Positions 1 to 8,940 of a stretch of 64,000 nucleotides of DNA are shown piece by piece. Each line of letters opens with the position of its first letter. Within the stretch, counting starts at the first letter, position 1. Origin of the DNA: Saccharibacillus sp. O23. Lineage in GTDB: Bacteria > Bacillota > Bacilli > Paenibacillales > Paenibacillaceae. The stretch covers positions 186,001 to 250,000 of the forward strand of contig NZ_NJDE01000010.1 in assembly GCF_002205895.1 (NCBI RefSeq). The letters run 5' to 3'. The notes beneath the pieces are model-generated. The model was not told where the DNA came from, did not search any database, and was given only the letters and a program-made list of their open reading frames with translations. A program made the position numbers and the translations under genes.

Positions 1-3
1 TGC

Positions 4-186
4 GGCTCGTGTGCGGCGGGGCGTGCCTCGAGCGGGGGAAACGCGTTCGGACGTCACCGCCGTTGGAATCGGGGAATTTGATTGGAAGTTTATAGTGGTG
101 GATTCCCCGATTTCCAAATGCGGCCGCTCCGCTTTCCGCTTCGAACGCGTTTCCCCTGAGCATCGGGCACGCGCGCATACGAACGG
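4..186. repeat. Long imperfect inverted repeat (fold-back structure)
   Basis: Paired arms nest around a centre near base 90. The outer pair is GGGGAAACGCGTTCG (35-49) with its exact complement at 142-156. Inside it, TTGGAATCGGGGAAT (63-77) pairs with 102-117 with one bulged base. Outside it, GCGTGCC (21-27) pairs with 166-172, and CGTGTGCG (8-15) pairs with 174-181 with one wobble. The arms may continue beyond the left edge. As RNA this would be a rod of about 180 nt. It could be a fold-back mobile remnant, a structured RNA or a large 3' structure of an unseen upstream gene. No protein-coding reading is convincing here. Confidence 0.7.
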
Positions 187-324
187 CCTTCCCTGCCTCC
201 AAACCGACTCGTCGGATTGGGGGAGGGGAAGATCGAATGCAAAAGATCAGGTTCAAAACATTAAGATCAAAAGATTAAGGTCAAAAGAATGAAAGGAATG
301 CGGCCTTGATGGGCCTGTTCCTTT

Positions 325-354
325 CTTACGATCGTAAGGCATCAAGGATATAAT
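325..354 (+). promoter_or_regulatory. Candidate hemW promoter with 14-bp perfect palindrome
   Basis: TATAAT lies at 349-354. Seventeen bases upstream the -35 position (326-331, TTACGA) is poor but sits inside a perfect palindrome, CTTACGATCGTAAG (325-338). The palindrome could be an operator. The rest of the stretch from 187 to 457 shows nothing else recognisable apart from the terminator at 371-401. Confidence 0.4.
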
Positions 355-370
355 CGAACATCGAAGTTGC

Positions 371-401
371 AAAGGGAAGCCGGGATCCGGCTTTCCTTTT
401 T
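371..401 (+). terminator. Rho-independent terminator upstream of hemW
   Basis: AAAGGGAAGCCGG pairs with CCGGCTTTCC-TTTTT around a three-base loop, ending in a T run. It lies between the candidate promoter at 325-354 and hemW. It therefore either ends an upstream transcript or attenuates hemW. Confidence 0.75.
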
Positions 402-457
402 GAAGATTAGCGGGTAAGGGCGGTTGGCGAGAGCCGTTTATATATAGGAGGTTCATC

Positions 458-1651
458 ATGACGACAGAACAATTTCGCTCTTCGGCGGCGCCGGAGGCGG
501 TTTATATCCATATTCCGTTTTGTACGAATAAGTGTTTTTATTGCGATTTCAATTCTTACGTACTCAAAGATCAGCCGGTGATGGATTATTTGCGGGCGTT
601 GGATCGGGAGATGGAACAGACGGTCGCGATCACGCCGCCGGGGACGATCAAAAGCATTTTTGTCGGCGGGGGAACGCCTACGGTGCTCAAACCGGACGAG
701 ATGGCGTTTTTCTTGGCTTCGGTGCGCAAGCATTTTCCGAATTGGGCGGAAGATATCGAGTTCTCGATGGAAGCCAATCCGGGCACGACGGATCTCGATA
801 AGATGAAAGTGATGAAAGACGGCGGGGTCAACCGGGTCAGTTTCGGGGTGCAAGCTTTCCAGAACAAGCTGCTCGGCGAGATCGGGCGGATTCACAATAC
901 GGACGACGTTTACCGTTCGCTGGAGAACGCGCATAAGACGGGGCTGCACAATCTGTCGATCGACTTGATGTTCGGTCTGCCGAATCAAACGGTGGAGATG
1001 TTGGACGAAAGCGTCTCGCGCGCGTTGGAATTGGGACTGCCGCATTATTCGATCTACAGTCTCAAAGTCGAAGAAAATACGTTATTCCATACCCTTTTCC
1101 AGAAAAACAAGCTTCCGCTGCCAAACGAAGACGACGAACTGGCGATGTACAAGCTGCTGATGGACCGCATGAAAGCTTCGGGCTACAAGCAGTACGAGAT
1201 CAGCAACTTCGCCAAGCCGGGCAAAGAAAGCCGTCATAATATCACGTATTGGAAAAACGAAGATTATTACGGCTTCGGCGCGGGCGCGCACGGGTATGTC
1301 GGTCACAAACGGCATATCAACGTCAAAGGCGTGAATCCTTACAACGAAGCCGCGGGCAAAGGGCTGCCGAGACTCGACGAATTCGAAGTGCCGCGCGAAG
1401 AAGCGATGGAAGACTTCATGATGGTCGGACTTCGCATGCTGGACGGAATGGAAAGCGATCGGTTCCGCAAGCAGTTCGGCGTGCCGGTAGAAGAGATTTT
1501 TGCCGCCCCGCTCAAAAAGATGACGGATTTCGGATTGATCGAACGCCGCGACGACGGGATCGAAGGCTACAGACTGAGCGAAAAAGGCATTTTGTTCGGC
1601 AACGACGTGTTCGGCGAGTTTATCGGTTACCTGACCGTCGAGGCTCAATAA
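458..1651 (+). CDS. hemW: Radical SAM heme chaperone HemW
   Basis: This 397-residue protein is of the HemW/HemN-like radical SAM family. HemW transfers heme to haem proteins and is not the coproporphyrinogen dehydrogenase its old name suggests. The [4Fe-4S]/SAM signature C-x3-C-x2-C is at C22, C26 and C29, followed by DF. GGGTPT and the downstream SIDLMFGLP stretch are typical of the TIM-barrel SAM site, and a winged-helix-like C-terminal domain ends in FGEFIGYL. The ATG follows a strong AGGAGG (about 449-454). In B. subtilis the gene sits between lepA and hrcA; here it precedes a GNAT gene and hrcA, and lepA is not visible to the left. Confidence 0.93.
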   Translation: MTTEQFRSSAAPEAVYIHIPFCTNKCFYCDFNSYVLKDQPVMDYLRALDREMEQTVAITPPGTIKSIFVGGGTPTVLKPDEMAFFLASVRKHFPNWAEDIEFSMEANPGTTDLDKMKVMKDGGVNRVSFGVQAFQNKLLGEIGRIHNTDDVYRSLENAHKTGLHNLSIDLMFGLPNQTVEMLDESVSRALELGLPHYSIYSLKVEENTLFHTLFQKNKLPLPNEDDELAMYKLLMDRMKASGYKQYEISNFAKPGKESRHNITYWKNEDYYGFGAGAHGYVGHKRHINVKGVNPYNEAAGKGLPRLDEFEVPREEAMEDFMMVGLRMLDGMESDRFRKQFGVPVEEIFAAPLKKMTDFGLIERRDDGIEGYRLSEKGILFGNDVFGEFIGYLTVEAQ

Positions 1652-1682
1652 TCCGAAAAAAAGAAAAAAGCGAAATCGGCAA

Positions 1683-1712
1683 AGCCGTCGGAGAGTTTCC
1701 GGCGGTTTTTTT
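1683..1712 (+). terminator. Terminator after hemW
   Basis: An AGCCG-TCGGA stem pairs with TCCGGCGGTT (with G-T wobbles) and is followed by seven T residues. It separates hemW from the acetyltransferase transcript. Confidence 0.65.
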
Positions 1713-1894
1713 GCTTTTTATGCGAATATGCAGCGGCTTCATGCCGATACTTATAGAAACAAATCCGAACGTTCCCGGTACGAAGTCGTCGCTTTCCTGC
1801 TGTTACAGAAAAGACGAATCGGGTAAAAGGAACAAATATGGAAGCCGAAAGACTCTTCTTACTAAAAAACTTTATTTTTCATTCGTCAAAAGTG

Positions 1895-1963
1895 TTGAAA
1901 AACTATGCGCATTGATGTATATTTATCCAATCAATTCTTATACGTATTTGACGCCAAGCGTCA
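1895..1963 (+). promoter_or_regulatory. Sigma-A promoter and downstream dyad before the GNAT gene
   Basis: TTGAAA (1895-1900), a 17-base spacer and TATATT (1918-1923) make a good sigma-A promoter. About 25 bases past the likely start of transcription is a perfect dyad TGACGC-caa-GCGTCA (1949-1963), a possible operator. The surrounding gap (1652-1990) is clearly more A+T-rich than its neighbours in its last 120 bases. Confidence 0.6.
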
Positions 1964-1990
1964 TATCATAGACCGGGAGGTGAACGGCCG

Positions 1991-2461
1991 ATGCCCGCCG
2001 TTACCGTTGTATGCAGACAAGCGACTTTGGAAGATGTTGAACCGCTGTATCTCATGATAGAAGAATATGCGCGCAGGGCGATCATGCTCCCGCGCTCCAG
2101 AGAAGTGCTGCGGCGCCAGATCGACAACTTCGTGGTCGCCGAAGAAGACGGCAAAGTCATCGGCTGCGGCTCCTTGTGCCTGCTCGGACCCGATCTCGTG
2201 GAGATCCGCTCGCTGGGCATCATGGAAGGCAACCAAGGCAAAGGCATCGGCTCGAAACTGGTCAACCGCTTGATCGAGCTGGCGATCGAGCAGCGCATTC
2301 CGAAGATCATGGCGCTGACGTACGAAGTGTCTTTCTTCGTCAAGAACGGCTTTACGGTCGTGCCGATGGACGTTTTCCCCGAGAAGGTCTGGACCGACTG
2401 TATCCACTGCGCCAAGCGCGACCGCTGCGACGAGATCGCGGTGCTCAAGATCATCGGCTGA
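1991..2461 (+). CDS. GNAT-family N-acetyltransferase (ArgA-like short form)
   Basis: This 156-residue single-domain acetyltransferase carries the acetyl-CoA loop of the GNAT fold, seen as NQGKGIGSKLV around residue 80, preceded by EIRSLGI (beta-4). The C-terminal WTDCIHCAKRDRC segment has four residues (C, H, C, C) that could bind a metal; similar tails occur in stand-alone ArgA-like acetyltransferases that act on glutamate. The substrate cannot be read from the sequence. The start is an ATG after GGGAGGTG (1976-1983). It has its own promoter and precedes the CIRCE-controlled hrcA operon, so it is probably not heat-shock regulated. Confidence 0.85.
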   Translation: MPAVTVVCRQATLEDVEPLYLMIEEYARRAIMLPRSREVLRRQIDNFVVAEEDGKVIGCGSLCLLGPDLVEIRSLGIMEGNQGKGIGSKLVNRLIELAIEQRIPKIMALTYEVSFFVKNGFTVVPMDVFPEKVWTDCIHCAKRDRCDEIAVLKIIG

Positions 2462-2569
2462 GACCGGCCGCGGCGAGCGCCGCAACCGCTCGTCGGCAAG
2501 TCAACCGAATATTCTCCGAAGGGTCTCGGCAGCGCCGGATTCCCGACGAAACGAAGTGCCAAACCGAAC

Positions 2570-2599
2570 TTGACAACGCCAAGCCCGGTTTGGTATTTT
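2570..2599 (+). promoter_or_regulatory. Sigma-A promoter of the hrcA operon
   Basis: TTGACA (2570-2575) matches consensus and is followed after 18 bases by TATTTT (2594-2599). The CIRCE operator begins 11 bases after the -10 box, over the expected transcription start. Confidence 0.7.
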
Positions 2600-2610
2600 T
2601 GTAGTAGAGT

Positions 2611-2637
2611 TTAGCACTCATTTCGATAGAGTGCTAA
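2611..2637 (+). promoter_or_regulatory. CIRCE operator (HrcA binding site)
   Basis: TTAGCACTC, nine bases, GAGTGCTAA is a perfect CIRCE inverted repeat. HrcA is known to bind CIRCE and repress class I heat-shock genes. No second CIRCE is present before dnaK. Confidence 0.97.
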
Positions 2638-2688
2638 CGGAAGAAGGTTCCGAATTGACTCTTAGCGATCCGAATAGGAGGGGAGCCC

Positions 2689-3717
2689 GTGTTAAGCGAA
2701 CGTCAGAGCATGATCTTGAACGCCATCGTGGACGATTACATCCGTTCGGCCGAGCCGGTAGGATCCCGCAGCATCTCCAAGCGGGGCGACGTGGCATTCA
2801 GTCCGGCGACCATCCGCAATGAGATGGCCGATCTGGAGGAACTGGGTTTCTTGGAGCAGCCGCATACGTCGGCAGGGCGGATTCCTTCCAATAAGGGATA
2901 TCGGTATTACGTCGATCATCTGTCGCCGCTCAAGCCGCTCAAGACGGAAGATTTGAAGCTGTTCAAGCAGTTGGCGGCCGAGAAATTGAACGCCGTGGAA
3001 GAAGTCATTCAGCATGCCGGAACCGTTCTGGCTTCGATGACCAACTATACGTCGATTCTGCTCGGACCGGAGATGTTCAATACTTCGCTTCGTCATTTTC
3101 AACTGCTTCCGCTCAGCGAAACGACGGCGGTCGCGATCATCGTCACCAGCAGCGGCGAAGTGGAGAACAAGACGGTCACGATTCCTGCGGGAGTATCCGT
3201 TTCCGAGATGGAGCGGATGGCGAACCTGTTGAACGACCGATTAGCAGGCGTGCCCATGCATAAGCTGAAGGCGCGGATTTATTCGGAGATCGGACAGGAA
3301 ATTCAGCGTCATGCCGATCACTACGAAGGGCTTATGAAGCTGCTGGACGATGCTTTTGCGGCAGGGAAAGATCAGAAGGTCTTCCTGAGCGGCACGACCA
3401 ACATGCTGACGCAGCCCGAATTCCGGGATATCGGCAAGCTGAAGACGGTCCTTGACCTGCTGGAGCAGACGCCGACGCTGACGCGCCTGCTGAGTTCCGA
3501 ACACAAAGGGATTCAGGTGCGGATCGGCAGCGAGAACGTGCATCAGGCTTTCGTCAATTGCAGTCTGATCACGGCGACGTATTCGCTGGAAGGCGAAGCG
3601 TTCGGCACGATCGGGATTCTCGGTCCGACCCGAATGGAATATGCCAAAGTCATCGGAACGCTCGATCTGTTGTCGCGAGCGATGAGCCGCGCATTGACGG
3701 GGCGATACGGGGCGTGA
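2689..3717 (+). CDS. hrcA: Heat-inducible transcription repressor HrcA
   Basis: This 342-residue repressor has the normal HrcA length. The N-terminal winged helix starts LSERQSMILNAIVDDYI and contains EPVGSRSISK and the recognition-helix region FSPATIRNEMADLEELGFL. It is followed by HTSAGRIPSNKGYRYYVD, which is diagnostic of the family, and a GAF-like dimerisation domain ending IGILGPTRMEY. The start is GTG after TAGGAGGGGAG. It binds CIRCE with GroE as modulator, so it represses its own operon; the operator lies 50 bases upstream. It is the first gene of hrcA-grpE-dnaK-dnaJ. Confidence 0.97.
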   Translation: MLSERQSMILNAIVDDYIRSAEPVGSRSISKRGDVAFSPATIRNEMADLEELGFLEQPHTSAGRIPSNKGYRYYVDHLSPLKPLKTEDLKLFKQLAAEKLNAVEEVIQHAGTVLASMTNYTSILLGPEMFNTSLRHFQLLPLSETTAVAIIVTSSGEVENKTVTIPAGVSVSEMERMANLLNDRLAGVPMHKLKARIYSEIGQEIQRHADHYEGLMKLLDDAFAAGKDQKVFLSGTTNMLTQPEFRDIGKLKTVLDLLEQTPTLTRLLSSEHKGIQVRIGSENVHQAFVNCSLITATYSLEGEAFGTIGILGPTRMEYAKVIGTLDLLSRAMSRALTGRYGA

Positions 3718-3802
3718 AGACGCGTCCGATATTTTGCGCGCGGGTAATGATTCGGAAGGTCCGGGGAGCCGGCGCGATCTATTACGAGGAGGTGAACGCA
3801 TC

Positions 3803-4399
3803 TTGAGTAAGGAGCAATCGATGCAGTCCGAAAGCGAAACGGAAATCATGGAAGAACGACAAGATGCACAAACCGCCGAAGAAACCGCGGAACGGGTAGA
3901 GACCGCGAACGGCGAAGAAGCAGCGGCGACGGAGAGCGTCGAGGAACTCAAAGCGCGGATCGAAGCGCTGAGCGCGCAAAACGAAGAATACATGCAGCGC
4001 CTTGCGCGTTCGCAAGCCGACTTCGACAACTTCCGCAAACGCACGATTCGCGAAAAAGAAGAACTGGGCAAATACGCTTCTTCGAAGCTGATCGCCGAGC
4101 TCATTCCCGTAATCGACAATTTCGGACGCGCGCTCGATACCCGTCCGGAAGGCGAGGCTTCGGAATCGTTCGTCAAAGGCGTAGAGATGATCTACCGCCA
4201 ATTCGACAACGTGCTGCAGGCCGAAGGCTTGACGACGATGGAGACGGTCGGACAACCGTTCAACCCGGAATTCCATCAGGCGGTCATGCAGGTGGAAAGC
4301 GACGAGCACGAAGAAGGCATCGTAGTCGAAGAGCTTCAGAAAGGCTACATGCTCAAAGACAAAGTGCTGCGTCCGGCGATGGTGAAAGTCAGCGGCTAG
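3803..4399 (+). CDS. grpE: Nucleotide exchange factor GrpE
   Basis: This 198-residue protein is the ADP-release factor for DnaK. A long acidic, helical N-terminal half (Glu-rich to about residue 70) leads into the long dimerising helix and the conserved RSQADFDNFRKRT motif. The C-terminal beta domain has NPEFHQAVMQVES and GYMLKDKVLRPAMVKVS, which contact the DnaK ATPase domain. I chose the TTG at 3803 because AGGAGGTG (3786-3793) stands just before it; the reading frame is open further upstream but without a ribosome binding site. It lies 85 bases after hrcA in the same operon. Confidence 0.95.
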   Translation: MSKEQSMQSESETEIMEERQDAQTAEETAERVETANGEEAAATESVEELKARIEALSAQNEEYMQRLARSQADFDNFRKRTIREKEELGKYASSKLIAELIPVIDNFGRALDTRPEGEASESFVKGVEMIYRQFDNVLQAEGLTTMETVGQPFNPEFHQAVMQVESDEHEEGIVVEELQKGYMLKDKVLRPAMVKVSG

Positions 4400-4419
4400 C
4401 ACGCGGATTCGGGGCAAGT

Positions 4420-4447
4420 TTGAAAACGCGCGGCAAACCGTTATGAT
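4420..4447 (+). promoter_or_regulatory. Internal sigma-A promoter for dnaK
   Basis: TTGAAA (4420-4425), 16 bases, TATGAT (4442-4447) lies in the 156-base grpE-dnaK gap. There is no CIRCE here, so dnaK-dnaJ may be partly transcribed independently of HrcA. Confidence 0.6.
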
Positions 4448-4537
4448 AGAGCGTAGAGTCCCGCGGGACGAAGCGCGGTTACACGCTTGATTCGCTTCGG
4501 CATTCGAGTTACCCGTATTTAAATTACCTGTACTTAA

Positions 4538-6397
<1,860 letters not shown>

Positions 6398-6684
6398 TAC
6401 CCTTTCAACTCTGGATCAGCAGCGTTGGCAAGGTATCAATCGGCCGATCGGGTCGCGCTTGTTCTCTCGCGAGGCTGCGCGTCCGGGAATTCCGATTCAT
6501 AGAGAGTGCCCGATCCGCCGTCTGGCGGACGGGCCGGCTGGGGGAGGTCAGGCCGGGTCATCCCGGACTTGGCTTCCCTTTTGTCGGGTTCCCGGGCGCA
6601 GCCGCGGGAAAGCGGACAGAGGCTTCGATTCGGGCCTGCTGTCGATAAAAGCGATTATTAGCGTAAAGGAGTTGGAGTGCAGCG
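6398..6684 (+). other. dnaK-dnaJ spacer with several short hairpins
   Basis: The 287-base gap has no gene. It contains TCCGCC-gtct-GGCGGA (6514-6529) and TTCCCG (6589-6594) pairing with CGGGAA (6605-6610). None has a T run, so they look like mRNA processing or stability structures rather than terminators. Such elements could lower dnaJ relative to dnaK. Confidence 0.4.
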
Positions 6685-7812
6685 ATGGCGGACAAGCGCG
6701 ATTACTACGAGGTGCTCGGCATCGAGAAAGGCGCGAGCGATCAAGACATCAAGTCGGCTTACCGCAAGCTGGCGCGCAAGTATCATCCGGACGTGAACAA
6801 AGCGGACGATGCGGAAGCGAAGTTCAAAGAAGTCAAAGAAGCCTATGACGTCCTCAGCGACGGGCAGAAGCGCGCCCGTTACGACCAGTACGGCCATGAA
6901 GACCCGAATCAAGGGTTCGGCGGTTTCGGCGGAGGGGGCTTCGACGGCGGAGGCTTCGGCGACATCTTCGATATGTTCTTCGGCGGCGGAGGCGGCAGAA
7001 CCCGCAATCCGAACGCGCCTCAGCGGGGGAACGATCTGCAATACACGATGACGCTCGAATTCAAAGAAGCCGTCTTCGGCAAAGAAGTCGATATCACCAT
7101 TCCGCGGACCGAAAGCTGCGATACCTGCGGCGGCAGCGGAGCCAAACCCGGCACGCAGCCGGAAGTCTGCTCCGTCTGCCACGGCAGCGGTCAGGAAGAA
7201 GTCGTGCAGAATACGCCGTTCGGCCGCATGGTCAACCGCAGAACCTGCTCGAACTGCGCGGGCAGCGGCAAGATCATCAAAGAAAAATGTTCGACGTGCA
7301 GCGGCAGCGGCAGCGTGAAGAAACAGCGCAAAGTGCATATCCGCATTCCTGCGGGCGTGGACGACGGCGCTCAGCTTCGCATGACGGGCGAAGGCGACGG
7401 CGGACTGCGCGGCGGACCGGCGGGCGATCTGTATATCGTGATTCGCGTCAAAGCGGACGAGTTCTTCGACCGCGAAGGCGACGATATCTACTGCGAAGTG
7501 CCGCTGACGTTCACGCAGGCGGCGCTCGGCGACGAGATCGAGATTCCGACGTTGACCGAGAAGGTCAAACTGAAGATTCCGGCGGGCACGCAGACCGGCA
7601 CGTATTTCCGTCTGAGAGGCAAAGGCGTTCCGCGTCTGCGCGGCACCGGTCAAGGCGACCAACACGTCAAAGTGGTCGTGGTAACGCCGAGCAAGCTGAC
7701 CGACGAGCAGAAAGACCTGCTGCGCCAGTTCTCCGGCCTCAGCGGAGAACAGACGCACGAACAGGAGCAATCTTTCTTCGATCGCATGAAACGCGCGTTC
7801 CGCGGAGACTGA
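6685..7812 (+). CDS. dnaJ: Chaperone DnaJ (Hsp40, type I)
   Basis: This 375-residue type I J-protein stimulates the DnaK ATPase and delivers substrates. Its J domain has HPD at residues 34-36, followed by a Gly/Phe-rich linker (about 70-105). Four zinc-binding repeats follow: [24 protein letters not shown] and [10 protein letters not shown]-terminal substrate-binding region includes [20 protein letters not shown]. All eight zinc cysteines are present. The ATG follows AAAGGAG. It is last in the hrcA operon; in B. subtilis prmA follows directly, but here a 3-kb accessory segment intervenes. Confidence 0.98.
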   Translation: MADKRDYYEVLGIEKGASDQDIKSAYRKLARKYHPDVNKADDAEAKFKEVKEAYDVLSDGQKRARYDQYGHEDPNQGFGGFGGGGFDGGGFGDIFDMFFGGGGGRTRNPNAPQRGNDLQYTMTLEFKEAVFGKEVDITIPRTESCDTCGGSGAKPGTQPEVCSVCHGSGQEEVVQNTPFGRMVNRRTCSNCAGSGKIIKEKCSTCSGSGSVKKQRKVHIRIPAGVDDGAQLRMTGEGDGGLRGGPAGDLYIVIRVKADEFFDREGDDIYCEVPLTFTQAALGDEIEIPTLTEKVKLKIPAGTQTGTYFRLRGKGVPRLRGTGQGDQHVKVVVVTPSKLTDEQKDLLRQFSGLSGEQTHEQEQSFFDRMKRAFRGD

Positions 7813-7832
7813 GCGAACAAAGAACGTTTAGG

Positions 7833-7866
7833 AAAAGGGCTGTCCTTTCGGGGGCGGCTCTTTTCG
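7833..7866 (+). terminator. Possible terminator after dnaJ
   Basis: AAAAGGGCTG faces CGGCTCTTTT across a short loop, with wobble pairs and a short T run. It is a weak but plausible end for the heat-shock operon. Confidence 0.4.
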
Positions 7867-7954
7867 CGTTTTCGCATAACCTTTGCCATTGTTCGCGCGT
7901 TAAAGTTCCGAGACGATTGGAAAACGATTTCGGCAAACGAAAGGAATGAACAAT

Positions 7955-8140
7955 ATGTTGATCCTGATCCTTCTTATCGCGATCGCCGCGATCGGTTACG
8001 GCTTCATGTATTTTTTGATCAAAGCGTTGAAACCCGATACGGACTGGCATCATCTCGCTGCCGCCAGCCTTTTTTTCGCGATTTTAGTGTTCGTGTTTTT
8101 CGGTTTTCTCTATCTCGCGACTACGGCCAATATCGCTTAG
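7955..8140 (+). CDS. Small two-helix membrane protein
   Basis: I do not recognise a family. The 61-residue product (64 if the upstream ATG at 7946 is used) consists almost entirely of two hydrophobic helices (about MLILILLIAIAAIGYGFMYF and AASLFFAILVFVFFGFLYL). They are joined by a polar turn KALKPDTDWHH. The ATG at 7955 is preferred because GAAAGG (7939-7944) is ten bases upstream, whereas it nearly touches the ATG at 7946. A strong terminator follows at 8195. Codon use matches the neighbours and the frame is clean, so it is probably a real gene. Confidence 0.6.
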   Translation: MLILILLIAIAAIGYGFMYFLIKALKPDTDWHHLAAASLFFAILVFVFFGFLYLATTANIA

Positions 8141-8194
8141 AAGCTTCGCTGCCCGATAAACGCGGCGAAAAAGACATACGGACGTTTTGCGCAG

Positions 8195-8226
8195 CGCGGT
8201 CTCCGAAAAGGAAACCGCGTTTTTTT
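8195..8226 (+). terminator. Rho-independent terminator
   Basis: CGCGGT-CTCC pairs with GGAA-ACCGCG, followed by seven T residues. It isolates the marR-exporter unit from upstream transcription. It lies in a 341-base gene-free stretch (8141-8481) that otherwise holds only the promoter and operator-like repeats listed separately. Confidence 0.85.
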
Positions 8227-8376
8227 GCGCGGCGCGATTGAAAATTTTCGTCCGGCTTAAGTATTAGTACAGATTTTTTTACGCGCGCGTTTGATCTTCG
8301 GATGAAGATAGAGAATGCTCTGCTTTCTTTCTGACTGAAAGGACGACATTTTTTTCTGAAAAGTAGTATGTAAATG

Positions 8377-8404
8377 TTGACACAGAGAAATTGTGCAGTA
8401 TAAT
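8377..8404 (+). promoter_or_regulatory. Consensus sigma-A promoter of the marR-MFS operon
   Basis: TTGACA (8377-8382) and TATAAT (8399-8404) both match consensus exactly, with a 16-base spacer. So strong a promoter before a regulator suggests it is normally repressed. Confidence 0.8.
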
Positions 8405-8406
8405 TA

Positions 8407-8454
8407 TTCGTATACGAAATGTTTACAGGCGAACATTTCGCAAGAGAACGTTTC
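8407..8454 (+). promoter_or_regulatory. Clustered operator-like repeats
   Basis: Immediately after the -10 box is the perfect palindrome TTCGTATACGAA (8407-8418). Overlapping it, CGAAATGTT (8415-8423) forms an inverted repeat with AACATTTCG (8432-8440). A near copy of the latter half-site, GAACGTTTC, follows at 8446-8454. These are likely binding sites for the MarR protein encoded next. Confidence 0.6.
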
Positions 8455-8481
8455 AGGCGGTGAGAAAGGATCGCGATACAC

Positions 8482-8940
8482 GTGAACACGAATACGGAGA
8501 TTGAACTGCATGAGATTGTCGACTCGTTCCGGGAAGTGAAGCAGCTCTTTTTTCAACTGATGTCGGATATGTCCTGCCGCTTCGGCGTGACAGGCATTCA
8601 ATTAATGACCTTGAAAGCTTTGCGGGACCGTCCGGAGATCGGACTCGGCGATCTGGCCGATCATATGCGGCTGGGCAGCAGCACGGTCAGCGGGGTCATC
8701 GACCGTCTGGTCAAAGCGGAACTGGTCATTCGCGAACGTCCTGTCAACAATCGGCGCACATTGGTACTCAAACTGTCGGACAAAGGCGAGCAGGTGCTGG
8801 AAAATGCGGATTCCGCTTACCGCAGCTACCTGTCGGGACTGAACGATCTGGACCCGGAAGAACTGCGCGTGATGCTCGGAGCGCACCGCAAGATTATCAA
8901 AAAACTAGAAGAAGTGAGAGATGAAAACCACCATGAGTAA
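8482..8940 (+). CDS. MarR-family transcriptional regulator
   Basis: This 152-residue winged-helix protein has the typical MarR length. The N-terminal helix leads into the recognition region LADHMRLGSSTVSGVIDRLVKAELV, and the wing is RERPVNNRRTLVLKLSDKG, both family hallmarks. A C-terminal dimerisation helix ends near HRKIIKKLEEV. MarR proteins usually repress adjacent drug-efflux genes and release DNA on binding a phenolic or other ligand. The last 20 bases overlap the exporter gene, so the two are co-transcribed and probably translationally coupled. The inducer is unknown. The start is GTG after GGCGGTGAGAAAGG. Confidence 0.93.
   Translation: MNTNTEIELHEIVDSFREVKQLFFQLMSDMSCRFGVTGIQLMTLKALRDRPEIGLGDLADHMRLGSSTVSGVIDRLVKAELVIRERPVNNRRTLVLKLSDKGEQVLENADSAYRSYLSGLNDLDPEELRVMLGAHRKIIKKLEEVRDENHHE

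Noticed and set aside
11-292. A 93-codon open frame on the + strand at the left edge.
   Set aside because: It runs through the long inverted repeat, has no ribosome binding site and resembles no protein; the repeat explains the open frame.
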